The position numbers were made by a program, and so were the translations under genes. From Neocallimastix lanati (nom. inval.) (lineage: Eukaryota > Neocallimastigomycota > Neocallimastigomycetes > Neocallimastigales > Neocallimastigaceae), in NCBI GenBank assembly GCA_016946835.1, contig JACVTC010000044.1, forward strand, positions 1,021,001 to 1,085,000: a stretch of DNA of 64,000 nucleotides, given 5' to 3'. Numbering within the stretch: position 1 is the stretch's first letter; each line of letters begins with the position of its first letter. Below, piece after piece: positions 48,895 through 60,015 of the stretch. A model generated the notes under the pieces. It was not told the DNA's origin. It saw only the letters and a program-made list of their open reading frames with translations, and ran no database searches.

Positions 48895-49134
48895 CAGCTT
48901 GCTTTAATCAAGCTTTTAAAGAACAAGTTAATGCTCAGTTTGGCTTTTTCTAACCAGTTAAAACTGTTGATCCAAAGGTTGATACAACTATTGATATACT
49001 TAATAGATTGAAGAAATATATCAAACAACCGAAGACAATATTAAAAAGATGATTAATTGTATGAAAACCACTATGAACGAAACAAAAGCAATTTGCCTTT
49101 GTATCTAAAGATGCAAAATCAAAAGGAGATAAAG

Positions 49135-49188
<54 letters not shown>

Positions 49189-49642
49189 ATAAATCTTGTT
49201 AGTTATTCTTTAAGTTCAAGTTCTAAAGATATTAATTATTTATACTTACCTGTTATGGAAAACTTCCATGAATGGCTAAAAACTTTCTTAGATAAAACTA
49301 TTCGTGATGCCGAAGATCCTGTTTACAATTATAATAATGTTCGTACTGAAATGGATATTACTACTCAAATGATTGCTCAAACAAAATAAAGATTAAGTAC
49401 CGAAATTAATGGCATTCAAGAATGTAGACGTGCTATCTCAATATTAAGGGAACATGAACAATTATAAAATAAAGAAGGATAAATATGAATTATTATGTGA
49501 AGAAGTCATTAAAAATATTGAATTATTAGAAGCTAAGGGTAAGGCTGATATACCAAATTACCTTCAATTTATGTATGATTCTATGAATATTTTCTATCAT
49601 CAAACAATAAATTATTTCCCAGAAAGTGATTCATATAAATAA
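48895..49642 (+). pseudogene. BAR-like gene relic in element C
   Basis: Collinear with the relic in element B: FNQAFKEQVNAQFGFF, stop, PVKTVDPKVDT, ILNRLKKYIK, then a frameshift, an A-run of about 40 replacing KQKLN codons (49144-49185), NFHEWLKTFLDKTIRDAED, EMDITTQMIAQTK, stop (TAA where B has CAA), and KIKKDKYELLCEEVIKNIEL to the end. A TTTTCAG acceptor-like sequence directly precedes the homology at 48897. It is decayed and not translatable as one protein. Confidence 0.6.
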
Positions 49643-49913
49643 AAAATAATAATAATAATAAAATAAGATAAAAAGACATAATAATAATTTAAGTAAAGAA
49701 AGATTAATAAATAATTTTAATAATAAAAAAATTAACTCCAATCCAATTTGAAAGTAAGGGGAATCGTTAGAATTTAAAGTATATAAAAAAATTTCTTAAG
49801 TTTACAAATAAAAATAAAAATAATTCTTTTCATATACTTAATAATATGTTAGTTGTATTATTATTAAAAATATTATTTTATATAGTAATACATTTGCAAT
49901 ATTTCTCTTCAAC

Positions 49914-49948
49914 TCTAACTTTCACCCAAAGTTAGATTTGAGGGGGAA
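49914..49948 (+). other. Pre-PPT stem-loop and polypurine tract of element C
   Basis: TCTAACTTT (49914-49922) pairs with AAAGTTAGA (49928-49936) around CACCC. TTTGAGGGGGAA leads into the LTR. The same stem-loop is in element D (59765-59787) and, with a changed loop, in element B. Confidence 0.85.
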
Positions 49949-50159
49949 TGTTAGAAACAAAAATAATAAGATTTATAGTTATATTATTTAAAGGAGTAAT
50001 GTTATATAAATTAATTAATATATTAGTGTAAGATATGTGACCAATAGTAACAAAAAGCCACATATTATTTTTACTATAAATACTATAAAGAAGTATAAAA
50101 TTATGTATGTATACTATTCTTTATTCTTATATAATAAAAAGAGATTTATACTTTTCACA
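49949..50159 (+). repeat. 3' LTR of element C
   Basis: Direct repeat of 46378-46584 with a 4-base AATT gain; target duplication AATTT follows. Confidence 0.92.
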
Positions 50160-50164
50160 AATTT

Positions 50165-52756
50165 TAATTTTATATTAATTATTTTTTTTTTAAATATTTT
50201 GTGTCAAAATTTTTTGAATATAGAATATTCTTTTTTTCTAAAATTCTATTTACTTTGTTTTTTAATTTTTATTTTTTTTTTTTTTTAAGAAAAGATCTGA
50301 ATTGAATAAAAATTATTCACTATTAATGAAAGAAATATTTTTATAACCAATTTAAAAACTTTATTAAAGAATTATATATTTTGATTTTTCTTAGAAAAAT
50401 AGTTATTAATTTTAGGGGACCTTCAATAGTAAATGGTTAGTTTTAGGGGACATTCAATAGTAAATGGTGATACTTATTATTAATATATTAACTTTTTAAA
50501 ATTAAATAAGAGAAAAATATCAAAATATAAAAATTTGAAGATTTAATTTATTATTATTTTTTTTTAATAAAAGCATAGGATTATTATTATTAATTAAAAG
50601 TAGGTTCATTGGACACTACAACAGAATATATAAAAATAATTAATTTATAACTTGAAAAAAAAATAATGCGACAGACAAATATTATTAATAGGAATAAATT
50701 ATATTTAATTTATTAAAAAGTATGAAATACTATGTACAATTGAATATTAGAAACAATATTTAATAAAACTATTTTTAAATTATAAATAACATTATTGGAT
50801 AATAAAGTATTATCTATTAATATTTGCTAAACTAAAAGCTATCAAAAAAATAATCTATTAAGCAATATAAGAAAAAAGAAAAAAGATTTTTTTTTAATTT
50901 TTTCTTTTTTTGCTTAATAGTATTTAATTATTTGCATTATGTATTTAAATTAAATCAAGTTAATTAAAATAAGTTATAAATAAAAATATTAATAAAAAAA
51001 ATAAAAATAAAAATAAAAAAATAAAAAAAAAAAAAAAAAAAAAATTTGTAATTCATATAATTTAATAAAATTAAATAAATAAAAAAATAAGTAAATACTA
51101 AAAAATATTTTTATCATTAATTATTATTATATTGTAATTATAGTATAAAAAAATTTGATATTTATTTTTTATTGATATTTCAATAGTTGATATTTTGTTA
51201 TATATATATATATTTTTTTATTTAATTTTTTATTTTTTATTTTTAATTTTTTTTATTTATAAAAATTCTTATGTTTTAATTCCATATATTTACTATAAAT
51301 TATTAAATAATTTAATAAAATTAAATAAATTAAAAAAAAAATAAATAAATACTAAAAAATATTTTTATCATTACTTATTATTATATTATTATATTGTAAT
51401 TATAGTATAAAAAAATTTGATATTTATTTTTTATTGATATTTCAATAGTTGATATTTTGTTATATATATTTTTTTTTTTTATTTAATTTTTTATTTTTTA
51501 TTTTTAATTTTTTTTATTTATAAAAATTCTTATGTTTTAATTCCGTATATTTACTATAAATTATTAAATATTAAATTCATAAATATTAAATTTATATCTC
51601 TTCTGTCAATAATAAAATTTGAAATAATTTCTTATTCATATATTAATCAATATTCATATATATATTATTAATTATAATATTAAATATATTAAATAATTAA
51701 TTTCTTCTAAATATATATAATAAGAATATTATTATTATATATAACTTAAATATTCATATTTATTTTAAAGTTTATTTTAAAAATATACAATTCTTCTATA
51801 TATTATTATATAATGAAATAGTTTTAGTTATTTTAATTTTAATTAAATATATATATAGTTGATATTATTTATTATATTCATATTTATTTTATATGCATCA
51901 CATTAGTATTGATATAAAACAAATATGTGTAGTAACATATTTGTATATTTAATAATAATTATTAAATATTAAATTTATATCTTTTTGATAATATTATTTT
52001 ATTTTATTTTATTTCAATATGTATTATTATAATTATAATAATTATAATACTTTAATTCATATAAAATTTTATAGTTTTATATATTAGAATATATAATTAA
52101 TATATTACCTATTTCTTATATATAGATTAGATTATTTGTATTAGAAATAGAGAACTCTCTTGTAAATTTTTTAGGAATTAGAATTATTATTTCAATTGTA
52201 CGAATATTATTAATAAAATTTAATAAACTACCATTATTTAAAACCCACTGCTTATAAATAATTGCACATAAAAGTCCCGCATATCAGTATTATATGAATG
52301 TGATGTATTTCAATATAATTTATGTATAATCAACATAAATATTTGTACAATGTGTATAATATAGATAATACGCCACATTTTCAATGTATATTTTTATTTA
52401 TTGTATTTTAGCATTAAAAAAATAAAATAAAAACTAAAAAAATAATAAATAAAAGAATAAATAAGTTTTCTGTTAAGAATTTTATTTTATTTTTATTTAT
52501 TTTCATTTTATTTTATTATTATATTTTACTTTTAAATATTTTAATTATAAAACCTTTCCATTTTATTTTATTTTATTTAAATAAAATAAATAAAATTTTA
52601 TATTTTATTATTAAATTAAATGATATAATAAAATTTATTATAGTATTAAATATTTATTATTAATAAAATTTAAATATTGATATTAATAAAATATATTGAT
52701 ATTGATATTAATATAATTTAAACTATATATATTCTAGTTAATTATTATTTATAAAT
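50165..52756. other. AT-rich region with a tandem duplication
   Basis: There are no genes. A ~30-base unit (TTTTAGGGGAC.TTCAATAGTAAATGGT) is repeated at 50411-50467. A ~250-base block is duplicated in tandem at about 51060-51309 and 51310-51570 (TAAATACTAAAAAATATTTTTATCATTA through TTCTTATGTTTTAATTCC.TATATTTACTATAAATTATTAAAT), with only small differences. A-runs and T-runs are common. Confidence 0.6.
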
Positions 52757-54181
52757 TTAGAGCTTGTTTAATTCTAATAAACATTTATACCATAAATCAA
52801 TGATATCATTTTTATCATATTTTTTATCAATTAACTCGGATTCCTTTTTTTTTGTATTTTTTAATTAAATCATTGATTATATCAGTTTTTGTTAATATTC
52901 TTCTTTTTTTTTTTTTTTTTTTTTCTAAACTCCTTCAATTTTCCTTTTATAATTATTGCAAGATAAAAATTCTTCTCTTTTTAAATGATAAATCAATTTA
53001 TAGGAAGAAGGTTTTTTGTAAAACAATTTTTTTAAGTAATTGTTAAAAGATTCTGAAGCATTATTTGTTATGTGCTTTATATCGTTATAATAATTCCAAT
53101 ATTGAATATCATATTTATATAAATAAGTCTTATCAAAATATTCCAAAAAAATTTAAAAAATGGAAATAATTATATATTTGACATATAATTTTAATATAAT
53201 TATAAATATCAAATATATATTCAGGATTTATAAAAGGAAAATATGTTATAGCTTTATAAAACAAATAAATTTTATGATTACTTTCAACTTCATTAAAACA
53301 CAATTTGTTTTTTTGAACTTCTAATGATCTTTTATAATGCCATACACAATATTTAATAGTAATATTAGGAAATATTTTAATGGTAGCATTGGATATACCT
53401 TTTTCAAAATCACAATGCAAAATTTTTGGTGTAACTATAATATTATTATTATATTGACTTGCATTCTTTTTTAATTCTTCAAATACCAATTCATAGGTTG
53501 CTTGTTCTTTATTATTTAATATAAATAGTGATGTAGTGTAAAAACTATTTATTTCTGGAGCATATACTTTTGTTATAAACACTTGATAACCAAATATTGG
53601 TGCAATATAAAATGTACCATCAGCAAACATATTTTCGTTGTATTTAATAAACAATTCTGTTTGGAATGGTGATTGAAAAATTATAATATTAGAATTTTTG
53701 AATATCATAAAATTTTCATCTCTTTCGTTTATATAATATTCAGATTCATCTGGAATTTTATTAAATTTTGATATATCCGGAGGTAGTTGTTTTTTTTATA
53801 TATCTTGATATTTGGGATTTAATTGAATTATATTCAGGGCATATCAATCTAATTTCTTCAGATATTTCATACTATATATGTTTTTTGATTTATATCAAAT
53901 GGGATTGAGGTTTTTCTAGTTTCATTTTTCATTTTATGTTTTTCTATTATTAAAGATGCATCATATTTTTTTCCTGGATGAGTATGTTTTCATATTTTAT
54001 TACTTTATTATTATCATTTAGAATAATTTTAAGATTTAAATTTTTTAACTGTTTAATATTCAGGACATTTGAATACTTTTGTATTATTCGTTATATACCA
54101 TAAATTAAATTTATATTTTCTGTTTATAATGATTTGGTTTTTTTCTTTACTAGTTTCACTTATTTCTAATTGATCATCCAT
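52757..54181 (-). pseudogene. Mutator-like (MULE) transposase relic with FLYWCH-type N-terminus
   Basis: Reading on the minus strand from ATG at 54179-54181: MDDQLEISETSKEKNQIIIN leads into YKFNLWYITNNTKVFKCPEY, which fits a FLYWCH zinc-finger start. Stops and shifts follow. A 191-codon open stretch (53133-53708) then carries the MULE domain: MFADGTFYIAP (first Asp), LHCDFEKG (second Asp) and IKYCVWHYKRSL. After a frameshift, NASESFNNYLKKLF at about 53050 supplies the Glu. The end reads DLWYKCLLELNKL. All three catalytic acids can be seen, but the frame is broken. MULE enzymes move DNA transposons by cut and paste. Terminal inverted repeats were not found. Confidence 0.82.
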
Positions 54182-54602
54182 TTATTATAAATATTTTAAA
54201 TTTAAAGTATTATTTTTTATTTTTTTAATTTTTTTTTGTTTTAATTGATTTATTCAGGGCATATCAATAATTAATTTATTCTTAATATATTGTTTAATAA
54301 TACTCTTATTATATATCTTAAATATTCTTATTTATCTTTAAATTTATATTAAAAAATACATAATTCTTCAATATATCTTAATATAATAAAATAATTATAA
54401 TTAATTACAATTAAAACATATAAATAATAATATATTAAATATTATTTGTACAAGTATTATAAAATCTTAAACCTTTATAAAAATATTTTAATGTTTAATA
54501 AATATTAAAAAATATTTTTTTAATATTTATAAATAATCAGGTTAAAAATAAAATTATTTAATATATAGTTATTTATATTATTGTTTAATATTTATTTAAT
54601 TT
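54182..54602. other. AT-rich spacer
   Basis: Nothing recognised. Confidence 0.55.
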
Positions 54603-54607
54603 ATTTA

Positions 54608-54818
54608 TGTTAGAAACAAAAATATAAAGATTTATAGTTATATTAATTAAAGGTGTAATGATATATGAAATAATATATTAGTGTAAGATATATGACCAAA
54701 AGTAATAATAAGCCACATATTACATTTACTATAAATACCATAAAAAAGTATAAAATTATGTATATAGACTATTTTTTATTCTAATATAATAATAAAAAAA
54801 AGTTTTCTACTTTTAACA
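54608..54818 (+). repeat. 5' LTR of element D
   Basis: Starts TGTTAGAAACAAAAATATAA and ends TACTTTTAACA. It is followed by GATTAAGAGTCTCA and a hairpin CTCAATCT(CACC)AGATTGAG. It is related to but distinct from the C LTR. Confidence 0.92.
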
Positions 54819-55257
54819 GATTAAGAGTCTCAATCTCACCAGATTGAGCAAGTAATAAAGTTAAGTATAAATAAACAAAATAAAATTATATTTATCGATC
54901 ATAAAATAAAAAAATAACAATATTTTATTATAACATTATTAATCTATTTTTTATTTTAAAAATAACATTTTATATTTCATTATTAAAATCAAATATTATT
55001 CAATATTAAAACCATTAAAATAAAACTAAATATATATATATATTATTTATTTTTTTTAAAAAAAAAAAAAAATTAATTCTGGAAAGAAATGATAAGGATA
55101 AATATTCAGATAAGTTAATTTTATTATTTTATAAATTAAAAGAAAAAGATAATTATAATAATTAAAATGTAAAAACATATAAAAACATATTGAAAATTGA
55201 GAACATTTTTAAAAAAAAAAAATAAAAAAAAAAAATAAATAATAATATAAAATTAAA

Positions 55258-55400
55258 GTAATTTAACAAAACGTTAAACTGAAGAAAAAATATATATATA
55301 GTCAGTTAACAAAACGTTAAACTGAAAATAAAATGTATAGTCAGTTAACAAAACGTTAAACTGAAAATAAAATATATAGTCAGTTAACAAAATGATAAAC
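55258..55400 (+). repeat. Leader hairpin array of element D
   Basis: Four units of CAGTTAAC(AAAAC)GTTAAACTG separated by AAAATAAAATATATAGT. As in Copia-1, each unit begins AGTCAGT, ends AACTGAAAA and has one extra base in the 3' arm, but the inner stem is different. The first unit lacks the CAG, and the last has a changed loop-side pair. Confidence 0.8.
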
Positions 55401-56244
55401 TGAAAATAAAAAAAAAATATAGTAATAAAAAAATTTTTACTTTTTAATTAATTTTACATAAACAAATACAATAAATATATATATAAAAAAAAATAAAAAA
55501 TATTAAATTTTATAGTAAATATAATATACATTTAAAAATATATATATATTATATATTATTAACATAATAAAAAGAAGGTGCAATAAAAAATTTTGTTTCC
55601 CAATATTTTACCACATTCTCAAACTTTAATTTATAATAATAATAATTTCATTATATTATTATCAATTAAAATCAAGAATATATATTATTTTTATCCCAAT
55701 TAATTTATTAGTAAGAATAATATTAATTAAAGCTTTATAGATAAAATAATCAATAAAATTTGATCTATAAATTGTATAATTATATTATACTACCAAACTT
55801 TATTTAATAACATCTATTTATATTCATTAATGAAACAAATCACATTAATATAAAAAATTCAAACTAATAAAAAAAAAAATTTTAAAATTAATAAAAAATT
55901 TTAAAATTAATAAAAAAATTTAAAATTAATAATAAAATTTAAAATTAAAAAAAAAAAAAATTCAAAAATTCAAATTAATAACAAATTCAAATTAATAAAA
56001 ATATTAATAAAAATATTCAAATTAATAAAAATATTCAAATTAATAATATCAATAATAAATATAATATCAATAATAAAAAAATATTAATACTAATAATATA
56101 TAACAATATAATTAGAATATTAATAATTCAACAGTAATGGCAATAATTTATTAATCGGTATTAATTACATAAATTTTGATGGTTTATTTTTATAAGCAAC
56201 ATTTATTAATGAAATTATTAAAAATTATAATAATAAATAATAAT

Positions 56245-57800
56245 ATGAAAAAAAAAATAAATATATATTCTGACATTGAAGATAATTCTATTGATAGATT
56301 TGATAATTCTCGACATAACTCTTATGAAATTTATTCAAAAGAAAAGCTAAAGCCAATGATATTAGTTCAGATGATGAAGAAGATAATTTAATAGATACCA
56401 ATGTTGTTAAAAAAAATTATTAGATATTAATAGTTTAGATTAAACTGAAACTGCAATTGAAACTGAAACTGAAAATGTCTGTAATACCAAGGAATGTATC
56501 GAAGTTGACTAGATAGTATAGATACCTCTATTGATCCTTGTAATATTTTTTATTAATTTACCTATAGTAACTAAATCAAAAATCATCCTATTAGCGAAAA
56601 GGAACTTGACATTATTAATCCCAATAGTGCAGTACCAAATAATAAAAGATAAATTATTAATATACTTCAAAGTAATTATAAACCAAACAATAATTTATGT
56701 AAACAAGATAAAAAAATGATAAATTTTCTTTTAATCAATTTAAAATTTATATCAAAGTTGCACTGATGACGATACAACCAATAAAATAGAGTAAAACAAA
56801 TGGCTGATTTATTAAAAAAAAAAAAAAGTTGCAAATTGAAGAAAGAGAAGATAATACAATGATCCTTATAAATTAGGTATATTACTTTTTAAATTTCACA
56901 GTGTTGGAAAACAAGGATTTAATATAAATAATTTTCAATTTAATACTAAAATACTTATTTTATCATTTAAAATAATCAATAATAAAAATGATAATGATTT
57001 AAAAATGATCTAATCAAATATTTTCAAAGATTCAGAAGAAAGAAATATTAATAAAATGATTGACTCAGTTTACTAAATTTGAAAAGAAATCAAAGAAAAA
57101 AATATAATAATATTAAAGAAGCTGATCTATATGAAATTGTTAATGTTAAAAAATTAATTAAAATATCCAAATATTAATTGGAAATCCTCTTTAGAAATTT
57201 GATTCTGCCAGTATAAAATAAAATAATAAAAAAAAAAAAAAAAAAAAAAAACAATATGAGGAGAAAGTTATAGAATATATTATACAACCTTGGATTAATA
57301 AAATTTCAAACGTGGAATAGTTGGATGATGAAAACAGTGAATATGCCTCCAAAAAGGTTACAATAATTTATACACTTGTGGTATAAATGATTATAAAAAT
57401 TTTGAAATTCTTTTTAATATTTTTTTTAAGACTTTGCCATTACTGAAGATAATTATTCAAATAATGTAGCTAATGTTAATGGAATTTTAAATAATTATTC
57501 ACTGAAAATAAAGCAAACTTCTTAAGAAAATATGACTCAAGAAATGTTAGACATTACCACAACAAACAATAAATATAATGTACTATATGTAATTTTATAC
57601 ATTTAATATTCCTACAGGTATTTACAACGATCTTCCTTTAGTTCAGGAAATATGATATGAAAAGACATAATAAATTGGTGTACTCATAATGATACTGAAT
57701 ATAATGAAAAAGCATCATGTTTTATTAATCAATATAACAAATTTTACTTGGAAGACAAAGGTAGACATTATATTAATGGAATTAATACTTTTGGTTAAAA
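56245..57800 (+). pseudogene. M13 (neprilysin-like) metallopeptidase pseudogene inside element D
   Basis: Several frames together follow an M13 peptidase. An Asp/Ser-rich N-terminus (MKKKINIYSDIEDNSIDRFD) is followed by VCNTKECIEV, then DTSIDPCN-FY (the M13 'DPCxDFY' signature, about 56520-56555). Then come IKNHPISEKEL, LQSNYKPNNN, KLGILLFKFHSVGKQGF, KYPNINWKS, and near 57670-57800 INWCTHNDTEYNEKASCFI followed by QYNKFYL...INGINTFG. The last part matches the segment before the M13 GENIAD zinc-ligand motif. The HExxH helix is not recognisable, and the stretch after TFG departs from the family. Stops and frameshifts are throughout. M13 enzymes are secreted or membrane zinc endopeptidases. This is clearly a dead copy. 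Confidence 0.7.
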
Positions 57801-57914
57801 TTTCAATTTCATTTTAAATGATAATCTTCATTATACTATTAATCTCTTAAAATTTGACAAACATTTAGAAACTCTTCGTTATAATATTATTCCAAAACAA
57901 ATAAAATAAATATG

Positions 57915-58130
57915 AAAATCTATCTTTATTTATTAATATTATGAATTAAAATCAACAAAGATAGATTTTAGGAGGAATGTTAAAATAGAAAATTAATATA
58001 ATATATATATATGAAATAATATATAACAGCCAATAATATTAAAATTATACTTTTGTATAAATATTTATTTTTACTATAATCACAAAAAAAAAAAAAAAAC
58101 TCTCTCCGTTTTTGATTTACATTCATTTAA
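57915..58130 (+). repeat. Foreign LTR start with its own stem-loop and polypurine tract (family F)
   Basis: AAAATCTATCTTT (57915-57927) pairs perfectly with AAAGATAGATTTT (57957-57969), a 13-bp stem. AGGAGGAA and then TGTTAAAATAG at 57978 begin an LTR-like sequence unrelated to the D LTR. Its end is not visible. It suggests that the M13 relic reached D as the 3' end of another LTR element. Confidence 0.6.
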
Positions 58131-58461
58131 AACATAAAATATTATAAAATAAATATGAAATATAATTTTTATTATTTTGATTGAAATCTTTCGATATAAA
58201 AGAAATATAAATAACCATTAAAAGCTGATACCAATCTTAAAGAAATATTCTAATAATCCAATATTAATTAGTGATGACCATATTATAAGAAAACAATGAT
58301 GTATAAAAATGTTTTTAGAAGAAAATAAAAAAAAATATCCTAATGATATAATTTTTGATGCTTCAAATCAATACTTAACACCTGAATATAAATAGGAATC
58401 ATATAAATTTATATATATAAAAATAGAAGTAGGAGAATTAGACAGTATTATTATATAATTA

Positions 58462-58508
<47 letters not shown>

Positions 58509-58738
58509 ACCCACAAATTATTTAAATACAGCTATACGCTTAATATAATTAATATATATATATATAAAAAAATAAAAAAAAAATAAAAAAAATTATATAT
58601 TAGTATAAATATAATAATCAACTATAAACCAATATTATGTTATTGCTTTGTAAATTATTTTATTTAGTTTCAGATAAATTTAAAAAGATTATAATAAATA
58701 ATCTGACAAAACTAGGCAAATAAAAAATATAATTAAAA

Positions 58739-59476
58739 ATGGTTGAATCTAATAATCATTTTTCGTTTAGCTCGCTTTAATCAAGATTTTAAAGAACAGG
58801 TTAATGCTTAATTTGGCTTTTTCTAACCGGTTAAAATTGTTGATCCAAAGGTTGATACAGCTATTGATATACTTAATAGACTAAAAAATATATCAAACAA
58901 ACCGAAGACAATGTAAAAAAGATGATTAATTGTATGAAAACTACTATGAATATACAAAAGCAATATGCCTTTGTATCTAAAGATGCAAAATTAAAAGGAG
59001 ATGAAGTTGTTTGTGATTCTTTAAGTTCAAGTTCTAAGGGTATTGAATGCTTATACTTAAAAGCTCTGGAAAACTTCCATGAATGGTTAAAAAAAAAAAA
59101 AAACTTTCTTAGATAAGGCGGTTTGTGATGCTGAAGATTCTGTTTACAACTATTATAATGTTCGCACTGAAATGGATATTACCACTCAAATGATTGCTCA
59201 AACAAAACAAAGATTAAGTACTGAAATATTAATAGTAGTCAAGAATATAGACGTATTACATCAATATTAAGGGAACATGAACAATCCTATAAAATAAAGA
59301 AGGATAAATATGAATTATTATGTGAAGAAATTATTTAAAAGATTGAATAATTAGAAGCTAAGCATAAGGCTGATATATCAAATTACCTTTAATCTGTGCA
59401 TGATTCTATGAATATTTTCTATCATCAAATAGTAAAATATTTCACAGAAAGTAATTCATACATATATAAATATAAA
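58739..59476 (+). pseudogene. BAR-like gene relic in element D
   Basis: MVESNNHFSFSS at the start, then a frame change into FNQDFKEQV. TAA replaces the NAQ and FFQ glutamines (58809 and 58824). The frame continues through MINCMKTTMNIQKQYAFVSKDAK, a 14-base A-run, EMDITTQMIAQTKQRL, KIKKDKYELLCEEII and a further TAA at EE-I-I-x-K. The overall order is the same as in B and C. Confidence 0.6.
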
Positions 59477-59799
59477 AAAAAAAATAATAAAAATAAAAAT
59501 TAAATAATAAAATAAGATAAAAAAGTATAATAATAAATTAAGCAAGGAAAGATTAATGGATAATATTAATAATAAAAAAAAATAAACTCCAATCCAATTT
59601 GAAAGTAAGGGGAAACGTTAGTATTTAAAATATATAAAAATAATTTTTTAAGTTTATAAATAAAAATAAAATAATTCTTTTCATATACTTAATAATATGT
59701 TAGTTGTATTATTATTAAAAATATTATTTTATATAGTAATACATTTGCAATATTTCTCTTCAACTCTAACTTTCACCCAAAGTTAGATTTGAGGAGGAA

Positions 59800-60010
59800 T
59801 GTTAGAAACAAAAATATAAAGATTTATAGTTATATTAATTAAAGGTGTAATGTTATATGAAATAATATATTAGTGTAAGATATATGACCAAAAGTAATAA
59901 TAAGCCACATATTACATTTACTATAAATACCATAAAAAAGTATAAAATTATGTATATAGACTATTTTTTATTCTAATATAATAATAAAAAAAAGTTTTCT
60001 AATTTTAACA
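59800..60010 (+). repeat. 3' LTR of element D
   Basis: Direct repeat of 54608-54818 with about two substitutions; preceded by TTTGAGGAGGAA. Confidence 0.92.
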
Positions 60011-60015
60011 ATTTA

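Larger units (their letters stand above)
46378..50159 (+). mobile_element. Non-autonomous LTR element C (3.8 kb) carrying a BAR-like relic
   Basis: LTRs lie at 46378-46584 and 49949-50159 (one substitution and a 4-base indel), with target duplication AATTT at 46373-46377 and 50160-50164. The element has a primer-binding site at 46585, a leader hairpin array, a remnant of gag start (about 47560-47622), a long AT-rich block shared with element B, a poly(A)-ended insert, the BAR-like relic, a stem-loop and the polypurine tract GAGGGGGAA. There is no protease, integrase or RT. Movement must have relied on proteins from a related autonomous element, plausibly Copia-2-like. Confidence 0.88.
54608..60010 (+). 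mobile_element. Composite non-autonomous LTR element D carrying two host-gene relics
   Basis: LTRs at 54608-54818 and 59800-60010 are 211 bases each and differ at about two positions. Target duplication ATTTA lies at 54603-54607 and 60011-60015. The interior has a primer-binding site (54819), a leader hairpin array (55258-55400) and an M13 metallopeptidase pseudogene (56245-57800). Next come a stem-loop, a polypurine tract and the first ~150 bases of a foreign LTR (57915-58130). A block shared with elements B and C follows (58190-59799), including the BAR-like relic, the common stem-loop and a polypurine tract. No retrotransposon enzyme is encoded. The near-identical LTRs show that the whole mosaic moved as one unit fairly recently. 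Confidence 0.85.

Noticed and set aside
33257-59476. Alternative genetic code reading TAA as Gln
   Set aside because: Host genes (for example PEX11-like, CotH, HAD) end at TAA or TGA at expected lengths and use CAA for Gln; the TAA codons at Gln positions occur only in repeat relics.
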